From the NCBI GenBank assembly GCA_002354655.1, contig DELY01000050.1, positions 340,037-404,036 of the forward strand: 64,000 nucleotides of DNA, read 5' to 3'. This document shows, in pieces, positions 8,713-17,230 of this stretch. The position numbers and the translations under genes were made by a program. The number at the start of each line of letters is the position of its first letter. Within the stretch, counting starts at the first letter, position 1. The stretch comes from Pseudomonas sp. UBA2684. Lineage in GTDB: Bacteria > Pseudomonadota > Gammaproteobacteria > Pseudomonadales > Pseudomonadaceae. The notes under the pieces are model-generated. The model was not told the origin of the DNA, ran no database searches, and saw only the letters and a list, made by a program, of their open reading frames with translations.

Positions 8713-9600
8713 ATGGCGTCTCACGAGCAGTATTACGTTCCCGCACAGAGCAAGTGGCCGATCATTGCCACCCTCGGCATGTTGCTATCGGTTTATGGCG
8801 TCGGCACCTGGTTCAACGATATCAAGGCGGATCGGCCCGATTCCAATGGCCCGCTGATCTTCTTCGTTGGCGGCCTGTTCCTCGCCTACATGCTGTTCGG
8901 CTGGTTCGGCAATGTGATCAAGGAAAGCCGCTCCGGCATGTACAGCCCGCAGATGGATCGCTCATTCCGCTGGGGCATGAGCTGGTTCATCTTCTCCGAG
9001 GTGATGTTCTTCGCCGCGTTTTTCGGTGTGCTGTTCTACGTGCGCACCTGGGCCGGGCCATGGCTTGGCGGCGAAGGTGACAAGGGTGTGAGCAACATGT
9101 TGTGGCCGGGTTTCGAGTACACCTGGCCGCTGCTCAATAGCCCGGACCCAAAACTCTACCCGGCGCCCAGCGGGATCATCAGCGCCTGGGGTTTGCCGCT
9201 GATCAACACCATCCTGCTGGTGAGCTCTAGCTTCACCCTGACCTTCGCCCACCATGCGCTGCGCAAGAACCACCGCAAGCCACTGAAGATCTGGCTAGCC
9301 CTGACGGTGTTGCTGGGTATCGCGTTTCTGGTTTTGCAGGTCGAAGAATATATCCACGCTTACACCGAGCTGGGGCTGACCCTGGGTTCCGGTATCTACG
9401 GCGCGACCTTCTTTATGCTCACCGGTTTCCACGGTGCCCACGTAACCCTGGGGGCGATAATGCTCACGGTGATGCTGGTCCGCGTCCTGCGCGGACACTT
9501 CGATGCCGATCAGCACTTCGGTTTCGAAGCGGCGGCCTGGTACTGGCACTTTGTCGATGTGGTGTGGATCGGTTTGTTCGTCTTCGTTTACGTGCTCTGA
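8713..9600 (+). CDS. coxC: cytochrome c oxidase subunit III
   Basis: A 295-residue protein with seven predicted membrane helices and COX3 signatures (FSEVMFFAAFFGVLFYVR, QVEEYIHA, GFHGAHVTLGAI, and WHFVDVVWIGLFVFVYVL at the end). Subunit III stabilises subunit I and its proton uptake. AAGGAG lies just upstream of the start, 11 bases after cox11. Confidence 0.96.
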   Translation: MASHEQYYVPAQSKWPIIATLGMLLSVYGVGTWFNDIKADRPDSNGPLIFFVGGLFLAYMLFGWFGNVIKESRSGMYSPQMDRSFRWGMSWFIFSEVMFFAAFFGVLFYVRTWAGPWLGGEGDKGVSNMLWPGFEYTWPLLNSPDPKLYPAPSGIISAWGLPLINTILLVSSSFTLTFAHHALRKNHRKPLKIWLALTVLLGIAFLVLQVEEYIHAYTELGLTLGSGIYGATFFMLTGFHGAHVTLGAIMLTVMLVRVLRGHFDADQHFGFEAAAWYWHFVDVVWIGLFVFVYVL

Positions 9601-9607
9601 ACCGGCG

Positions 9608-9811
9608 TTACCAGGTGACGTGAGGCACCAGTTGGCCCGAATAGAAACCCCAGGCGATTAGCCCGACAGTCAGGGCCGTGAGGGTGACACGAACGGTAAG
9701 TGCATTGACCACCCGCGAGGTGCGGCCCTCGTCCTTGACCAGGAAGAACAGGCCGCTGAACAAGCTGACCAGGGTGGCCAGTAGTAAGAGGACGATCGCG
9801 GCCTTGAGCAT
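9608..9811 (-). CDS. DUF2909 small twin-helix membrane protein
   Basis: A 67-residue protein with two hydrophobic helices (MLKAAIVLLLLATLVSLFSG and VRVTLTALTVGLIAWGFY) joined by a short charged loop. This is the layout of the DUF2909 family that commonly sits between coxC and surf1. It runs opposite to the oxidase operon. The ATG at 9809-9811 is preferred over the upstream one at 9844 because the extra residues are not hydrophobic or conserved-looking. Role in oxidase biogenesis is only inferred from position. Confidence 0.8.
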   Translation of the reverse strand: MLKAAIVLLLLATLVSLFSGLFFLVKDEGRTSRVVNALTVRVTLTALTVGLIAWGFYSGQLVPHVTW

Positions 9812-9886
9812 GCGTGACTCCGGGGGTAGGGGAATGTGGTGCATATGCAGTATAGCCAGCTTCGTAGGGGCTTTTGGGGGGCACCA

Positions 9887-10618
9887 ATGAGCACCTTTCG
9901 CCCTGGCGTGTTGCCCAGCTTAGTGGTGCTGGCCTTGTTTCCGCTGCTGATCGGCCTGGGTTGCTGGCAGCTGGCGCGCGCCGAGGAAAAGCGCGAGTTG
10001 CTCGCCGCTCATGAGGCCCAGCGCCTGGCGGCTCCGATTAGCCTGAGCGACTTGGAGCGTCATGCCGACCCGGCTTATGTGCGTGTGCGCTTGCATGGCT
10101 ATTTCGATGCCGCCCACAGCGTCTTGCTGGATAACCGCATCCGCGCTGGCCAGGCGGGTGTGGAAGTGCTGCAACCGTTCTACGACCAGGCCAGTGGCCT
10201 CTGGCTGTTGCTCAATCGCGGTTGGCTGCCTTGGCCGGATCGCCGCATCCCCATCACGTTCACCACCCCCGATACGCCGCTCGGCCTCACGGCGTCGGTG
10301 TATGTGCCGCTGGGCGAGGCCTTTCAATTGCAGCAGGTCGCTGCGACAAGCGCTTGGCCGCGGCTGATTACCGAGGTCAAGCCGGACGCGCTGTGGCAGC
10401 AGTTGGGGCGTGGCGGTTTGAGCTATGAGGTGCGCCTGGAGCCTGGTCCTGCGTCCTTTCAGAGCGACTGGCCAGTGGTCGCCATGAGCCCTGACAAACA
10501 CCTCGGCTACGCCGTGCAATGGTTTGCCCTGGCGGCGGCGTTGCTCGGTTTGTTTATTTATTTAGGTCTATCTAACGCGCGGGAGACTCGCCATGAACCC
10601 AGCCATCGCCCTGCCTGA
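9887..10618 (+). CDS. SURF1 family oxidase assembly protein
   Basis: A 243-residue protein with membrane helices at both ends (LPSLVVLALFPLLIGLGCWQL at the N-terminus; VQWFALAAALLGLFIYLGL at the C-terminus) flanking a periplasmic domain. SURF1 signatures are the GCWQLARAEEK start, LLNRGWLP in the middle, and SPDKHLGYAVQWF near the end. SURF1 proteins help insert heme A into subunit I. The start at 9887 is chosen because the frame upstream lacks a hydrophobic or conserved extension. The end overlaps the next gene by 26 bases. Confidence 0.9.
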   Translation: MSTFRPGVLPSLVVLALFPLLIGLGCWQLARAEEKRELLAAHEAQRLAAPISLSDLERHADPAYVRVRLHGYFDAAHSVLLDNRIRAGQAGVEVLQPFYDQASGLWLLLNRGWLPWPDRRIPITFTTPDTPLGLTASVYVPLGEAFQLQQVAATSAWPRLITEVKPDALWQQLGRGGLSYEVRLEPGPASFQSDWPVVAMSPDKHLGYAVQWFALAAALLGLFIYLGLSNARETRHEPSHRPA

Positions 10619-11177
10619 AGCATCGCCCAGCCGTCGGCGGCGTGGGCGCTTGCAGTTGATCCTGATCCTGGCCGTGGTTATCGGCCCGATGTTGCTGGCC
10701 AGCGCCATGTACCAGTGGCGTTTCTGGGTGCCGGAAACCCGCAGCTACCACGGCGAGCTGCTCGGCAATGGACAAACCCGTGCCGACCTGGGCGTCAGTG
10801 GCGCCGAGGAAGTTCGCTGGCAGTTGCTGGTCACCACCCCGGGGGCCTGCGATGCGGACTGCCAACAACTGGTGTTTCTTGCCCGGCAAATCCATATCGG
10901 CCTCAACCGCGATGTGGCGCGCGCCGGGCATGCCCTGGCCAGTGCGCAACCGTTGGCGGCTGACTACGACGCTCAGTTGCGCCGCGAGTATCCGCAACTG
11001 GGGCGCTATGCGCTGGAGCCTCAGGCCTATGGCAAGACCGCGGGCCAGGTCGAGGGTGCGCAACTGTGGATCGTCGACCCGCACGGCAATCTGGTGCTGC
11101 GTTACGACAGCTCCAGCAAAGGCAAGGCGATTCTCAATGACCTACGCTACTTGCTGAAGATTTCGCAGATTGGCTGA
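10593..11177 (+). CDS. membrane-anchored thioredoxin-fold-like oxidase assembly protein (PA0111-like)
   Basis: A 194-residue protein with an Arg-rich cytoplasmic start, one membrane helix at about 20-40, and a periplasmic domain containing CDADC (Cys86 and Cys90). A Cys-X3-Cys pair followed by a helix is the copper site seen in Sco proteins. Later segments (QLWIVDPHGNLVLRYDSSSKGKAILNDL) look like a degenerate Sco/thioredoxin C-terminal half. It lies between surf1 and cox15 in the same position as the uncharacterised P. aeruginosa PA0111. A copper or redox role is inferred, not known. Confidence 0.75.
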   Translation: MNPAIALPEASPSRRRRGRLQLILILAVVIGPMLLASAMYQWRFWVPETRSYHGELLGNGQTRADLGVSGAEEVRWQLLVTTPGACDADCQQLVFLARQIHIGLNRDVARAGHALASAQPLAADYDAQLRREYPQLGRYALEPQAYGKTAGQVEGAQLWIVDPHGNLVLRYDSSSKGKAILNDLRYLLKISQIG

Positions 11178-11232
11178 CCCCACTGTTGTACGCATGGGGC
11201 CGCCATCCTGTGACGTAACAAGGAGATCCACG

Positions 11233-12306
11233 ATGGTCAAACCTGGTTACCGCTTCGCCTTGTTCGCCACCCTGTTGGCCGTGGTGGTGGTCTTGCTCGG
11301 TGCTTACACGCGCTTGACCCACGCCGGCCTGGGCTGCCCGGATTGGCCGGGTTGCTACGGCTTTATCGGCGTGCCGATGAGCGAGCACAAACAGGCTCTG
11401 GCCGAGACACGTTTTCCCGAGGCGCCAGTGGAGGTGGCCAAGGGCTGGTATGAAATGGTTCACCGCTACTTTGCCGGCGCCCTCGGCCTGGTGATTCTCG
11501 GCCTGGCGGTGCAGGCGCTGCGGCGCCGTGGCGAGGCGCAGCAGCCGCTAAAACTGCCGCTGTTTTTGCTCGGCCTGGTGACCCTGCAAGCGGCGTTCGG
11601 CATGTGGACGGTGACCCTCAAACTCTGGCCGCAGGTGGTCACCGCGCATCTGCTCGGTGGTTTTGCCACGCTCAGCCTGTTGTTTCTGTTGACCCTGCGC
11701 TTGTCCGCACGCTTTCCACCCCTCGCCATACCGCGTCGCCTACGTGCCCTGGCGGCTGGCGCGCTGTTGTTGGTGATCGGGCAGATCGCCCTCGGTGGCT
11801 GGGTCAGCAGCAACTACGCGGCCGTGGCCTGCGTCGACCTGCCGACCTGCCACGGCGAGTGGTGGCCGGCGATGGATTTTGCCAACGGCTTCCATCTGAC
11901 CCAGCACATCGGCCCCAACTACCTCGGCGGCCAACTCGACAGCGATGCACGCACCGCCATCCACATGACCCATCGTCTCGGCGCTCTGGCGGTCACCCTG
12001 GCGCTGCTGCTATTGGCCTGGCAACTGCGCCGCAGCGGTTTAGCGCGCCTGGCCACGTTGCTGCTGATGGCCTTGGGCGTACAAATCGGCCTGGGTATCA
12101 GCAACGTGGTGTTTCACCTGCCGCTGCCGGTGGCCGTGGCGCACAACGCCGGTGGCGCGCTGCTGCTGCTGGTCGTGGTACTGATCAACTACCGCTTGCG
12201 CTCACCTGGGCACGTGGCGTTGGCCGCGAGCGCCGGCGTGGCAAGTGCATCGCGGCCCATACCGCTCTCACAAGACTCGGGCAGCTTCGAACTGCCCCGC
12301 GCATAA
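11233..12306 (+). CDS. ctaA: heme A synthase (Cox15/CtaA)
   Basis: A 357-residue protein with eight membrane helices that oxidises the C8 methyl of heme O to give heme A. Visible signatures are the start GAYTRLTHAGLGCPDWPGCYG, the EMVHRYFAG heme-ligand histidine, a middle Cys pair in AVACVDLPTCHGEW, then HMTHRLGAL and AVAHNAGGALLLL. The ATG at 11233 follows AAGGAGATCCACG and is preferred over the frame start at 11170, which overlaps the previous gene. Confidence 0.93.
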   Translation: MVKPGYRFALFATLLAVVVVLLGAYTRLTHAGLGCPDWPGCYGFIGVPMSEHKQALAETRFPEAPVEVAKGWYEMVHRYFAGALGLVILGLAVQALRRRGEAQQPLKLPLFLLGLVTLQAAFGMWTVTLKLWPQVVTAHLLGGFATLSLLFLLTLRLSARFPPLAIPRRLRALAAGALLLVIGQIALGGWVSSNYAAVACVDLPTCHGEWWPAMDFANGFHLTQHIGPNYLGGQLDSDARTAIHMTHRLGALAVTLALLLLAWQLRRSGLARLATLLLMALGVQIGLGISNVVFHLPLPVAVAHNAGGALLLLVVVLINYRLRSPGHVALAASAGVASASRPIPLSQDSGSFELPRA

Positions 12307-12323
12307 CCACAAGGAGAGACCCC

Positions 12324-13223
12324 ATGGCGACTCTACTGCGGACCCATCAGGAGCACGCCACCTGGCGCGACTACCTGGAGCTGACCAAGCCACGGGTGGT
12401 GGTGCTGATGCTGATCACCTCGCTGGTCGGCATGTTCCTCGCCACCCGCGCCGGCGTGGCCTGGCAGGTACTGATCTTCGGCAACCTGGGCATCGGCCTG
12501 TGCGCCGGGGCGGCGGCGGCGGTCAACCATGTGGTCGACCGGCGCATCGATTCGATCATGGCGCGCACCCACAAACGCCCGGTCACTGCTGGGCGCCTGT
12601 CACCGACCGCGGCGTTGGGCTTCGCGCTGCTGCTGGCGGTGGCCGGCATGGCGCTGTTGTTGACCTTCACCAACGAGCTGGCCGCCTGGCTGACCCTGGC
12701 CTCCTTGCTCGGTTATGCGGTGCTCTACACCGGCTTTCTCAAGCGCGCCACGCCGCAGAATATCGTCATCGGTGGCCTCGCCGGGGCGGCGCCGCCGCTG
12801 CTCGGCTGGGTCGCGGTCACCGGGCATATCAGCGCCGAACCGCTGCTGCTGGTGCTGATCATCTTCGCCTGGACGCCACCGCACTTCTGGGCCCTGGCCA
12901 TCCACCGCAAGGAGGAATACGCCAAGGCCGACATCCCGATGCTGCCGGTGACCCACGGCGAGCACTACACCAAGGTGCATATCCTGCTGTACACCTGCGT
13001 GATGTTCGCCGTGACCCTCCTGCCTTACGCGATCCACATGAGCGGCCTGCTCTACTTGGTCTGTGCCATTGGCCTCGGCGCGCGCTTTCTGCACTGGGCC
13101 TGGGTGTTGTACCGTGACAGCCAGCCACACGCGGCGATCAATACCTTCAAGTACAGTATCTGGTACTTGTTCCTGCTGTTTATCGCCCTGTTGGTCGACC
13201 ACTACCTGCTGCTCAACCTGTAA
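12324..13223 (+). CDS. cyoE: protoheme IX farnesyltransferase (heme O synthase)
   Basis: A 299-residue polytopic UbiA-family prenyltransferase that adds farnesyl to heme B, giving heme O for Cox15. The prenyl-diphosphate motif NHVVDRRIDSIMARTHKRP (residues 70-90) and the second motif in YAKADIPMLPVTHGEH are clear. The ATG at 12324 is preceded by AAGGAGAGACCCC. It follows ctaA by 17 bases, so heme O and heme A synthesis are co-transcribed with the oxidase. Confidence 0.95.
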   Translation: MATLLRTHQEHATWRDYLELTKPRVVVLMLITSLVGMFLATRAGVAWQVLIFGNLGIGLCAGAAAAVNHVVDRRIDSIMARTHKRPVTAGRLSPTAALGFALLLAVAGMALLLTFTNELAAWLTLASLLGYAVLYTGFLKRATPQNIVIGGLAGAAPPLLGWVAVTGHISAEPLLLVLIIFAWTPPHFWALAIHRKEEYAKADIPMLPVTHGEHYTKVHILLYTCVMFAVTLLPYAIHMSGLLYLVCAIGLGARFLHWAWVLYRDSQPHAAINTFKYSIWYLFLLFIALLVDHYLLLNL

Positions 13224-13235
13224 ATCGTTGGTGTC

Positions 13236-13871
13236 ATGACCCGTACCCAGATCACCGTTTTCGTCCTCGTTGCCATCGTCGCCCTGGTGCTGGGCCTTAC
13301 CGTCAACAAGGTGCTGACCAGCAAGGGCCAGGGCGATCCGACCCAGTTGCTCGACGCTGGCATCGTGCTGCTGCCGCAAAGCCGTGCGCTGCCGGAGCTG
13401 AGTCTGGTCGACCAGGACGGCCAGGCGGTCGCCGTCGACCAACTCAAGGACAAATGGAGCCTGCTGTTCTTCGGTTACACCTTCTGCCCGGACATCTGTC
13501 CGGCGACCCTTGCCCAACTGCGCCAGCTGCGTGGCCAGTTGCCGGAGGAGACCTGGAGCAACCTGCGCGTGGTGCTGGTCAGCGTCGATCCGCACCGCGA
13601 CACCCCGGAGCAACTGAAGAAGTACCTGAACTACTTCGATGCCGGCTTCCTCGGCTTGACCGGTGAAGAGGCCACCCTGCAGAAGTTTGCCAATGCCGTG
13701 AGCATCCCCTACATCCCGGCCGACACCAGCCAGGAAAACTACACCGTCGACCACAGCGGCAACCTGGTGATCATCGGCCCGGACGGCACCCAGCGCGGCT
13801 TTATCCGCGCGCCGCTGAACAACGAGAAGCTCGCCGCGCAGTTGCCGGGGTTGATCAACACGGCAAATTGA
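13236..13871 (+). CDS. SCO1/SenC family copper chaperone
   Basis: A 211-residue protein with an N-terminal membrane anchor and a thioredoxin fold. The copper-binding CPDIC motif is at Cys84/Cys88 and the conserved His in VDHSG is near the C-terminus. Sco proteins load or reduce the CuA site of subunit II. It is the last gene of the oxidase operon, 12 bases after cyoE. Confidence 0.93.
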   Translation: MTRTQITVFVLVAIVALVLGLTVNKVLTSKGQGDPTQLLDAGIVLLPQSRALPELSLVDQDGQAVAVDQLKDKWSLLFFGYTFCPDICPATLAQLRQLRGQLPEETWSNLRVVLVSVDPHRDTPEQLKKYLNYFDAGFLGLTGEEATLQKFANAVSIPYIPADTSQENYTVDHSGNLVIIGPDGTQRGFIRAPLNNEKLAAQLPGLINTAN

Positions 13872-13874
13872 TGT

Positions 13875-13938
13875 GCTGGGTTGTCAGCCATCCTAGGGTC
13901 TTATTGGATGGCGCGGCCCGCGCAGGGGACAACCCAGC
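13875..13938. repeat. nested inverted repeat in the sco/VOC convergent gap
   Basis: GCTGGGTTGTC (13875-13885) is an exact inverted match to GACAACCCAGC (13928-13938). Inside it GCCATCC (13887-13893) pairs with GGATGGC (13906-13912). It lies between two convergent genes and probably serves as a bidirectional terminator or a processing hairpin, although no long T-run follows on either side. Confidence 0.6.
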
Positions 13939-13944
13939 CGTTAG

Positions 13945-14370
13945 CTATTTGGCGAACAGCTGGCCAATATCCTTGAACGCCTTGAACTCCAGGGCATTGC
14001 CGCAAGGGTCGAGCAGGAACAGGGTGGCCTGCTCGCCGACCTGACCCTGAAAGCGGATATACGGTTCGATGACGAACCGTGTGCCCTTGGCCTGCAGCCG
14101 CGCCGCCAGCTTTTCCCAGTCTTCCCAGCCCAGCACCACGCCGAAATGCGGCACCGGCACGTCATGCCCGTCTACCGGGTTGCTGTGCGCCTCGACCTGC
14201 GAGGATGTTTTCGGGCTGTAGTGAATCACCAGTTGGTGACCGAAGAAGTCGAAGTCTACCCAGTGCTCGCTGCTGCGGCCTTCGGCGCAGCCGAACACCT
14301 CCCCGTAAAAGTGCCGGGACTCAGCAAGGTCATAGACCGGAATAGCCAGATGAAAGGGCGCGAGTGCCAT
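13945..14370 (-). CDS. VOC family (glyoxalase/dioxygenase-like) protein
   Basis: A 141-residue protein with the paired beta-alpha-beta-beta-beta units of the vicinal oxygen chelate fold. It begins [23 protein letters not shown] (His as first metal ligand), with a second His in [14 protein letters not shown] and a Glu near the end (NALEFKAF). Length suits a single-domain dioxygenase-like member. Substrate unknown. Confidence 0.8.
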   Translation of the reverse strand: MALAPFHLAIPVYDLAESRHFYGEVFGCAEGRSSEHWVDFDFFGHQLVIHYSPKTSSQVEAHSNPVDGHDVPVPHFGVVLGWEDWEKLAARLQAKGTRFVIEPYIRFQGQVGEQATLFLLDPCGNALEFKAFKDIGQLFAK

Positions 14371-14479
14371 GGTGAATTCCTTGGTGGTGATGTCCGGTTG
14401 ATTCTAGTAACAACGATACTGATTAAAAGCGAATATCCTTGCTCATAAGCACAAGCAAAATTAATCAATAGAGGCGTCC

Positions 14480-15355
14480 ATGCTGCGTGAGCTGAAGACC
14501 TTGGTGATGATTGCCCGGCATGGCACCTTTGCGGCGGCGGGGCAGCATATTGGCCTGACCCAGTCGGCGGTCAGCGCGCAGATGCGCGTGCTGGAGCACG
14601 GCCTCGGCGTGCGCCTGTTTGACCGCAGCGGTCGCGCCGCGGTGCTGAATGCCGCCGGGCGGCATGCCCTGCCCCTGGCGGAGCAGATGCTCGCGCTGTA
14701 CGCACAGATGGCCCTGCCAACCTCGGCTGCCGAGTGGCAGGGCGAGCTGAAGATTGGTGCCATCGCCACGTTGCAGACCGGCCTGCTGCCGGAGACGCTG
14801 CCGCGTTTTCGCGCCGCGGCACCGCGGGTCGAGCTGAAGCTGGTGCCCGGCGTGTCCTTGAATTTGCTGAGCCAGGTGGATGCCGGCGAGTTGGACCTGG
14901 CGCTGTTGATCAAACCGCCGTTCGAGCTGCCCAAAGAGCTGCTGCAGATTGCTCTGGCGCGTGAACCTTTCGTGCTGATCGCGCCGCTGGATGTCGAGGG
15001 CGACGAGCCGCTGCGCCTGCTCGCCGAACAGCCGTTCGTGCGCTATGACCGCAGCTCGTTCGGTGGGCGGCGGGTCAGCCAGTTTCTCCGCGAGCAGCGC
15101 CTGGCGGTGCGTGAGGCGCTGGAGTTGGACGAACTGGAAGCCATCGTGCGCATGGTCGAGTGCGGCCTCGGCGTGTCGTTGATCCCGCGCGCCGGGTTGT
15201 GGCTGCAACGGCCGACGCACGTGCGGATCATCGAACTCGGCGAGCTGACCTTTTGCCGTGAACTGGTCGCGGTGCTGCGCCGCGCCCAGCGCCAGCCGGC
15301 GCTGGAGTGCCTGCTCGACTGCCTGCGCGAGACGGCCCGCGATGCGTGTCGATAG
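14480..15355 (+). CDS. LysR family transcriptional regulator
   Basis: A 291-residue protein with an N-terminal winged HTH (residues 1-60: MLRELKTLVMIARHGTFAAA, then QSAVSAQMRVLEHGLG) and a periplasmic-binding-protein-like effector domain from about residue 85. It is divergent from the VOC gene at 13945-14370, about 110 bp away, so that gene is the likeliest target. The effector is unknown. Downstream lies a mobile element. Confidence 0.88.
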   Translation: MLRELKTLVMIARHGTFAAAGQHIGLTQSAVSAQMRVLEHGLGVRLFDRSGRAAVLNAAGRHALPLAEQMLALYAQMALPTSAAEWQGELKIGAIATLQTGLLPETLPRFRAAAPRVELKLVPGVSLNLLSQVDAGELDLALLIKPPFELPKELLQIALAREPFVLIAPLDVEGDEPLRLLAEQPFVRYDRSSFGGRRVSQFLREQRLAVREALELDELEAIVRMVECGLGVSLIPRAGLWLQRPTHVRIIELGELTFCRELVAVLRRAQRQPALECLLDCLRETARDACR

Positions 15356-15411
15356 GCCGCCCCAGCGGCTGACGACGCTCTCGTCGCCAGCCAGCCGGCG
15401 TGCAGAAAAAA

Positions 15412-15676
15412 GACTATGTCCCCGTTATGTGTTGAAACGTGCAGCCGGCTACGCGATGCCTGGAGCGCGGTAATGCGTAGGGTGGGTTAGGCGCATGACC
15501 ACGGACTAGCGGCTGCTGCATAGTCAGTTGCGCCGTAACCCACCAAAGGGGATAGGCCGATTAGCGCTGGGTGGGTTACGTGGCGCAGCCATTGCGCAGT
15601 TGCTTTGCCAGCCCGCCTCAGCGCCACTAACCCACCCTACCGAATCTGCGTACACACAGTTAACGGGTACATAGCC
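15412..15676 (-). mobile_element. miniature inverted-repeat element, copy A
   Basis: A 265-bp non-coding element. Its ends are imperfect inverted repeats (GACTATGTCCCCGTTA at 15412-15427; TAACGGGTACATAGCC at 15661-15676; 14 of 16 match). It is flanked by a perfect 8-bp duplication AGAAAAAA at 15404-15411 and 15677-15684. It is an inverted, about 85-90 percent similar copy of 52144-52389. The interior contains several GTAACCCACC/GGTGGGTTAC arms but no transposase, so it must have been moved in trans. It lies at the T-tract of the metQ terminator and fills most of the 369-bp gap 15356-15724. Confidence 0.9.
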
Positions 15677-15704
15677 AGAAAAAAGCCCGCGCGCGGCGGG
15701 CTTT
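15677..15704 (-). terminator. Rho-independent terminator of the met operon
   Basis: Stem AAAGCCCGC (15682-15690) with GCGGGCTTT (15696-15704) and a 5-base loop. On the minus strand it is followed by TTTTTTCT, 20 bases after the metQ stop. The T-tract is the duplicated target of the adjoining mobile element. Confidence 0.85.
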
Positions 15705-15724
15705 CTCGGCGGAACGGGTGTGGC

Positions 15725-16495
15725 TTAGAACGCCGGCACCACGGCACCCTGGTATTTCTCCAGGATGAAGGCTTTGACTTCAGCGCTGTTCAGCGCCTTG
15801 GCCAGTTTCTGCATGGCCACGCTGTCCTGATTGTCCGCGCGGGCGACCAGGATGTTGACGTAGGGCGAGTCGCTGCCTTCGATGATCAGGGCGTCCTTGG
15901 TCGGGTTGAGCTTGGCTTCCAGCGCGTAGTTGGTGTTGATCAGCGCCAGGTCGACCTGGGTCAGCACGCGCGGCAGGGTCGCCGCTTCCAGCTCACGCAC
16001 CTTGATCGACTTGGGGTTCTCGGCGATGTCTTTCGGCGTGGCGAGGATGTTGCTCGCATCTTTCAGCTTGATCAGCCCAGCCTTTTCCAGCAGCAGCAGG
16101 GCGCGGCCGCCGTTGGTGGCGTCGTTGGGGATCACCACGTTGGCGCCTTGCGGCAGTTCGGCCAGGCTTTTGACGGTGCTGGAGTAAGCGCCGAAGGGTT
16201 CGACGTGCACGCCGGCCACGCTGACCAGCGTGGTGCCGCGGCTCTTGTTGAACTCATCCAGGTACGGCTGGTGCTGGAAGAAGTTGGCGTCCAGGCGCTT
16301 CTCGGCCACCTGCACGTTGGGCTGCACGTAGTCGGTGAAGACTTTGACGTTCAGTTCGACGCCGTCTTTGGCCAGGGCCGGTTTGACGAATTCGAGGATT
16401 TCCGCATGCGGCACCGCGGTGGCGGCGACGGTCAGGGGTTGCGCCTGGGCAGAAAAGGCGGCAACGGCGGCGATGGCAGCGAGCAGTTTTTTCAT
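15725..16495 (-). CDS. metQ: methionine ABC transporter substrate-binding protein
   Basis: A 256-residue periplasmic binding protein of the NlpA/MetQ family, with signatures ATAVPHAEILEFVKP and DANFFQHQPYLDEFNK and the binding-site segment LINTNYALEAKLNP. The signal peptide ends AFSAQA with no lipobox cysteine, so it is predicted soluble rather than lipid anchored, as in other Pseudomonas MetQ proteins. Last gene of metNIQ, transcribed right to left. Confidence 0.92.
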   Translation of the reverse strand: MKKLLAAIAAVAAFSAQAQPLTVAATAVPHAEILEFVKPALAKDGVELNVKVFTDYVQPNVQVAEKRLDANFFQHQPYLDEFNKSRGTTLVSVAGVHVEPFGAYSSTVKSLAELPQGANVVIPNDATNGGRALLLLEKAGLIKLKDASNILATPKDIAENPKSIKVRELEAATLPRVLTQVDLALINTNYALEAKLNPTKDALIIEGSDSPYVNILVARADNQDSVAMQKLAKALNSAEVKAFILEKYQGAVVPAF

Positions 16496-16552
16496 CGTTG
16501 AAACTCCTTGTGGGATGGCGCAGGGTCCGGCGGGTAGCCGGTCGCCTGCTGG

Positions 16553-17230
16553 TTACTTTCTGGAGAAATGCACCACCAGCTTGTCGCCGACGGTTTGCAG
16601 AATTTGTACGAGCACCAACAGCAGCACCACGGTGACCACCATCACGTCGGGTTGATAACGCTGGTAACCGTAGCGCACCGCCAGGTCGCCGAGGCCGCCG
16701 CCGCCGATCAGGCCGCTCATGGCGGTGTAGGAGACCAGGGTGATGGCGGTGACGGTGACCGCCGCGACGATGCCCGGCAGCGCTTCCGGCAGCAGCGCGT
16801 TGACCACGATCTGTCGGGTGGTCGCGCCCATCGCCTGGGTTGCCTCGATGATGCCGCGGTCCACTTCACGCAGCGCGGTTTCCACCAGGCGGGCGAAGAA
16901 CGGCGTGGCCCCAACCACCAGCGGCGGGATGGCGCCGGCCACCCCCAGCGAGGTGCCGGTGACGATGACGGTGAAGGGAATCATCACAATCAACAGGATC
17001 ACGAACGGCACCGAGCGCAGGATGTTCACCAGCAGCGAGATGACGCCGTACAGCGCCTTCTGTTCGAACATCTGCCGTGGTCCGGTGAGGAACAGCAGCA
17101 CGCCGAGCGGCAGGCCGAGCACGATGGTGAACAGCAGCGAACCGCCGAGCATGCTCAGGGTGTCCAGGCTGGCGTAGCCGATCTCGGTCCAGTCGACGTT
17201 GGGCAATAAACGGGTCAGTAGGGCGTCCAT
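16553..17230 (-). CDS. metI: methionine ABC transporter permease
   Basis: A 225-residue inner-membrane permease with five to six helices and the EAA-like loop (EATQAMGATTRQIVVNALLPEALPGI) that docks on MetN. Start overlaps the metN stop by one base. Confidence 0.93.
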   Translation of the reverse strand: MDALLTRLLPNVDWTEIGYASLDTLSMLGGSLLFTIVLGLPLGVLLFLTGPRQMFEQKALYGVISLLVNILRSVPFVILLIVMIPFTVIVTGTSLGVAGAIPPLVVGATPFFARLVETALREVDRGIIEATQAMGATTRQIVVNALLPEALPGIVAAVTVTAITLVSYTAMSGLIGGGGLGDLAVRYGYQRYQPDVMVVTVVLLLVLVQILQTVGDKLVVHFSRK

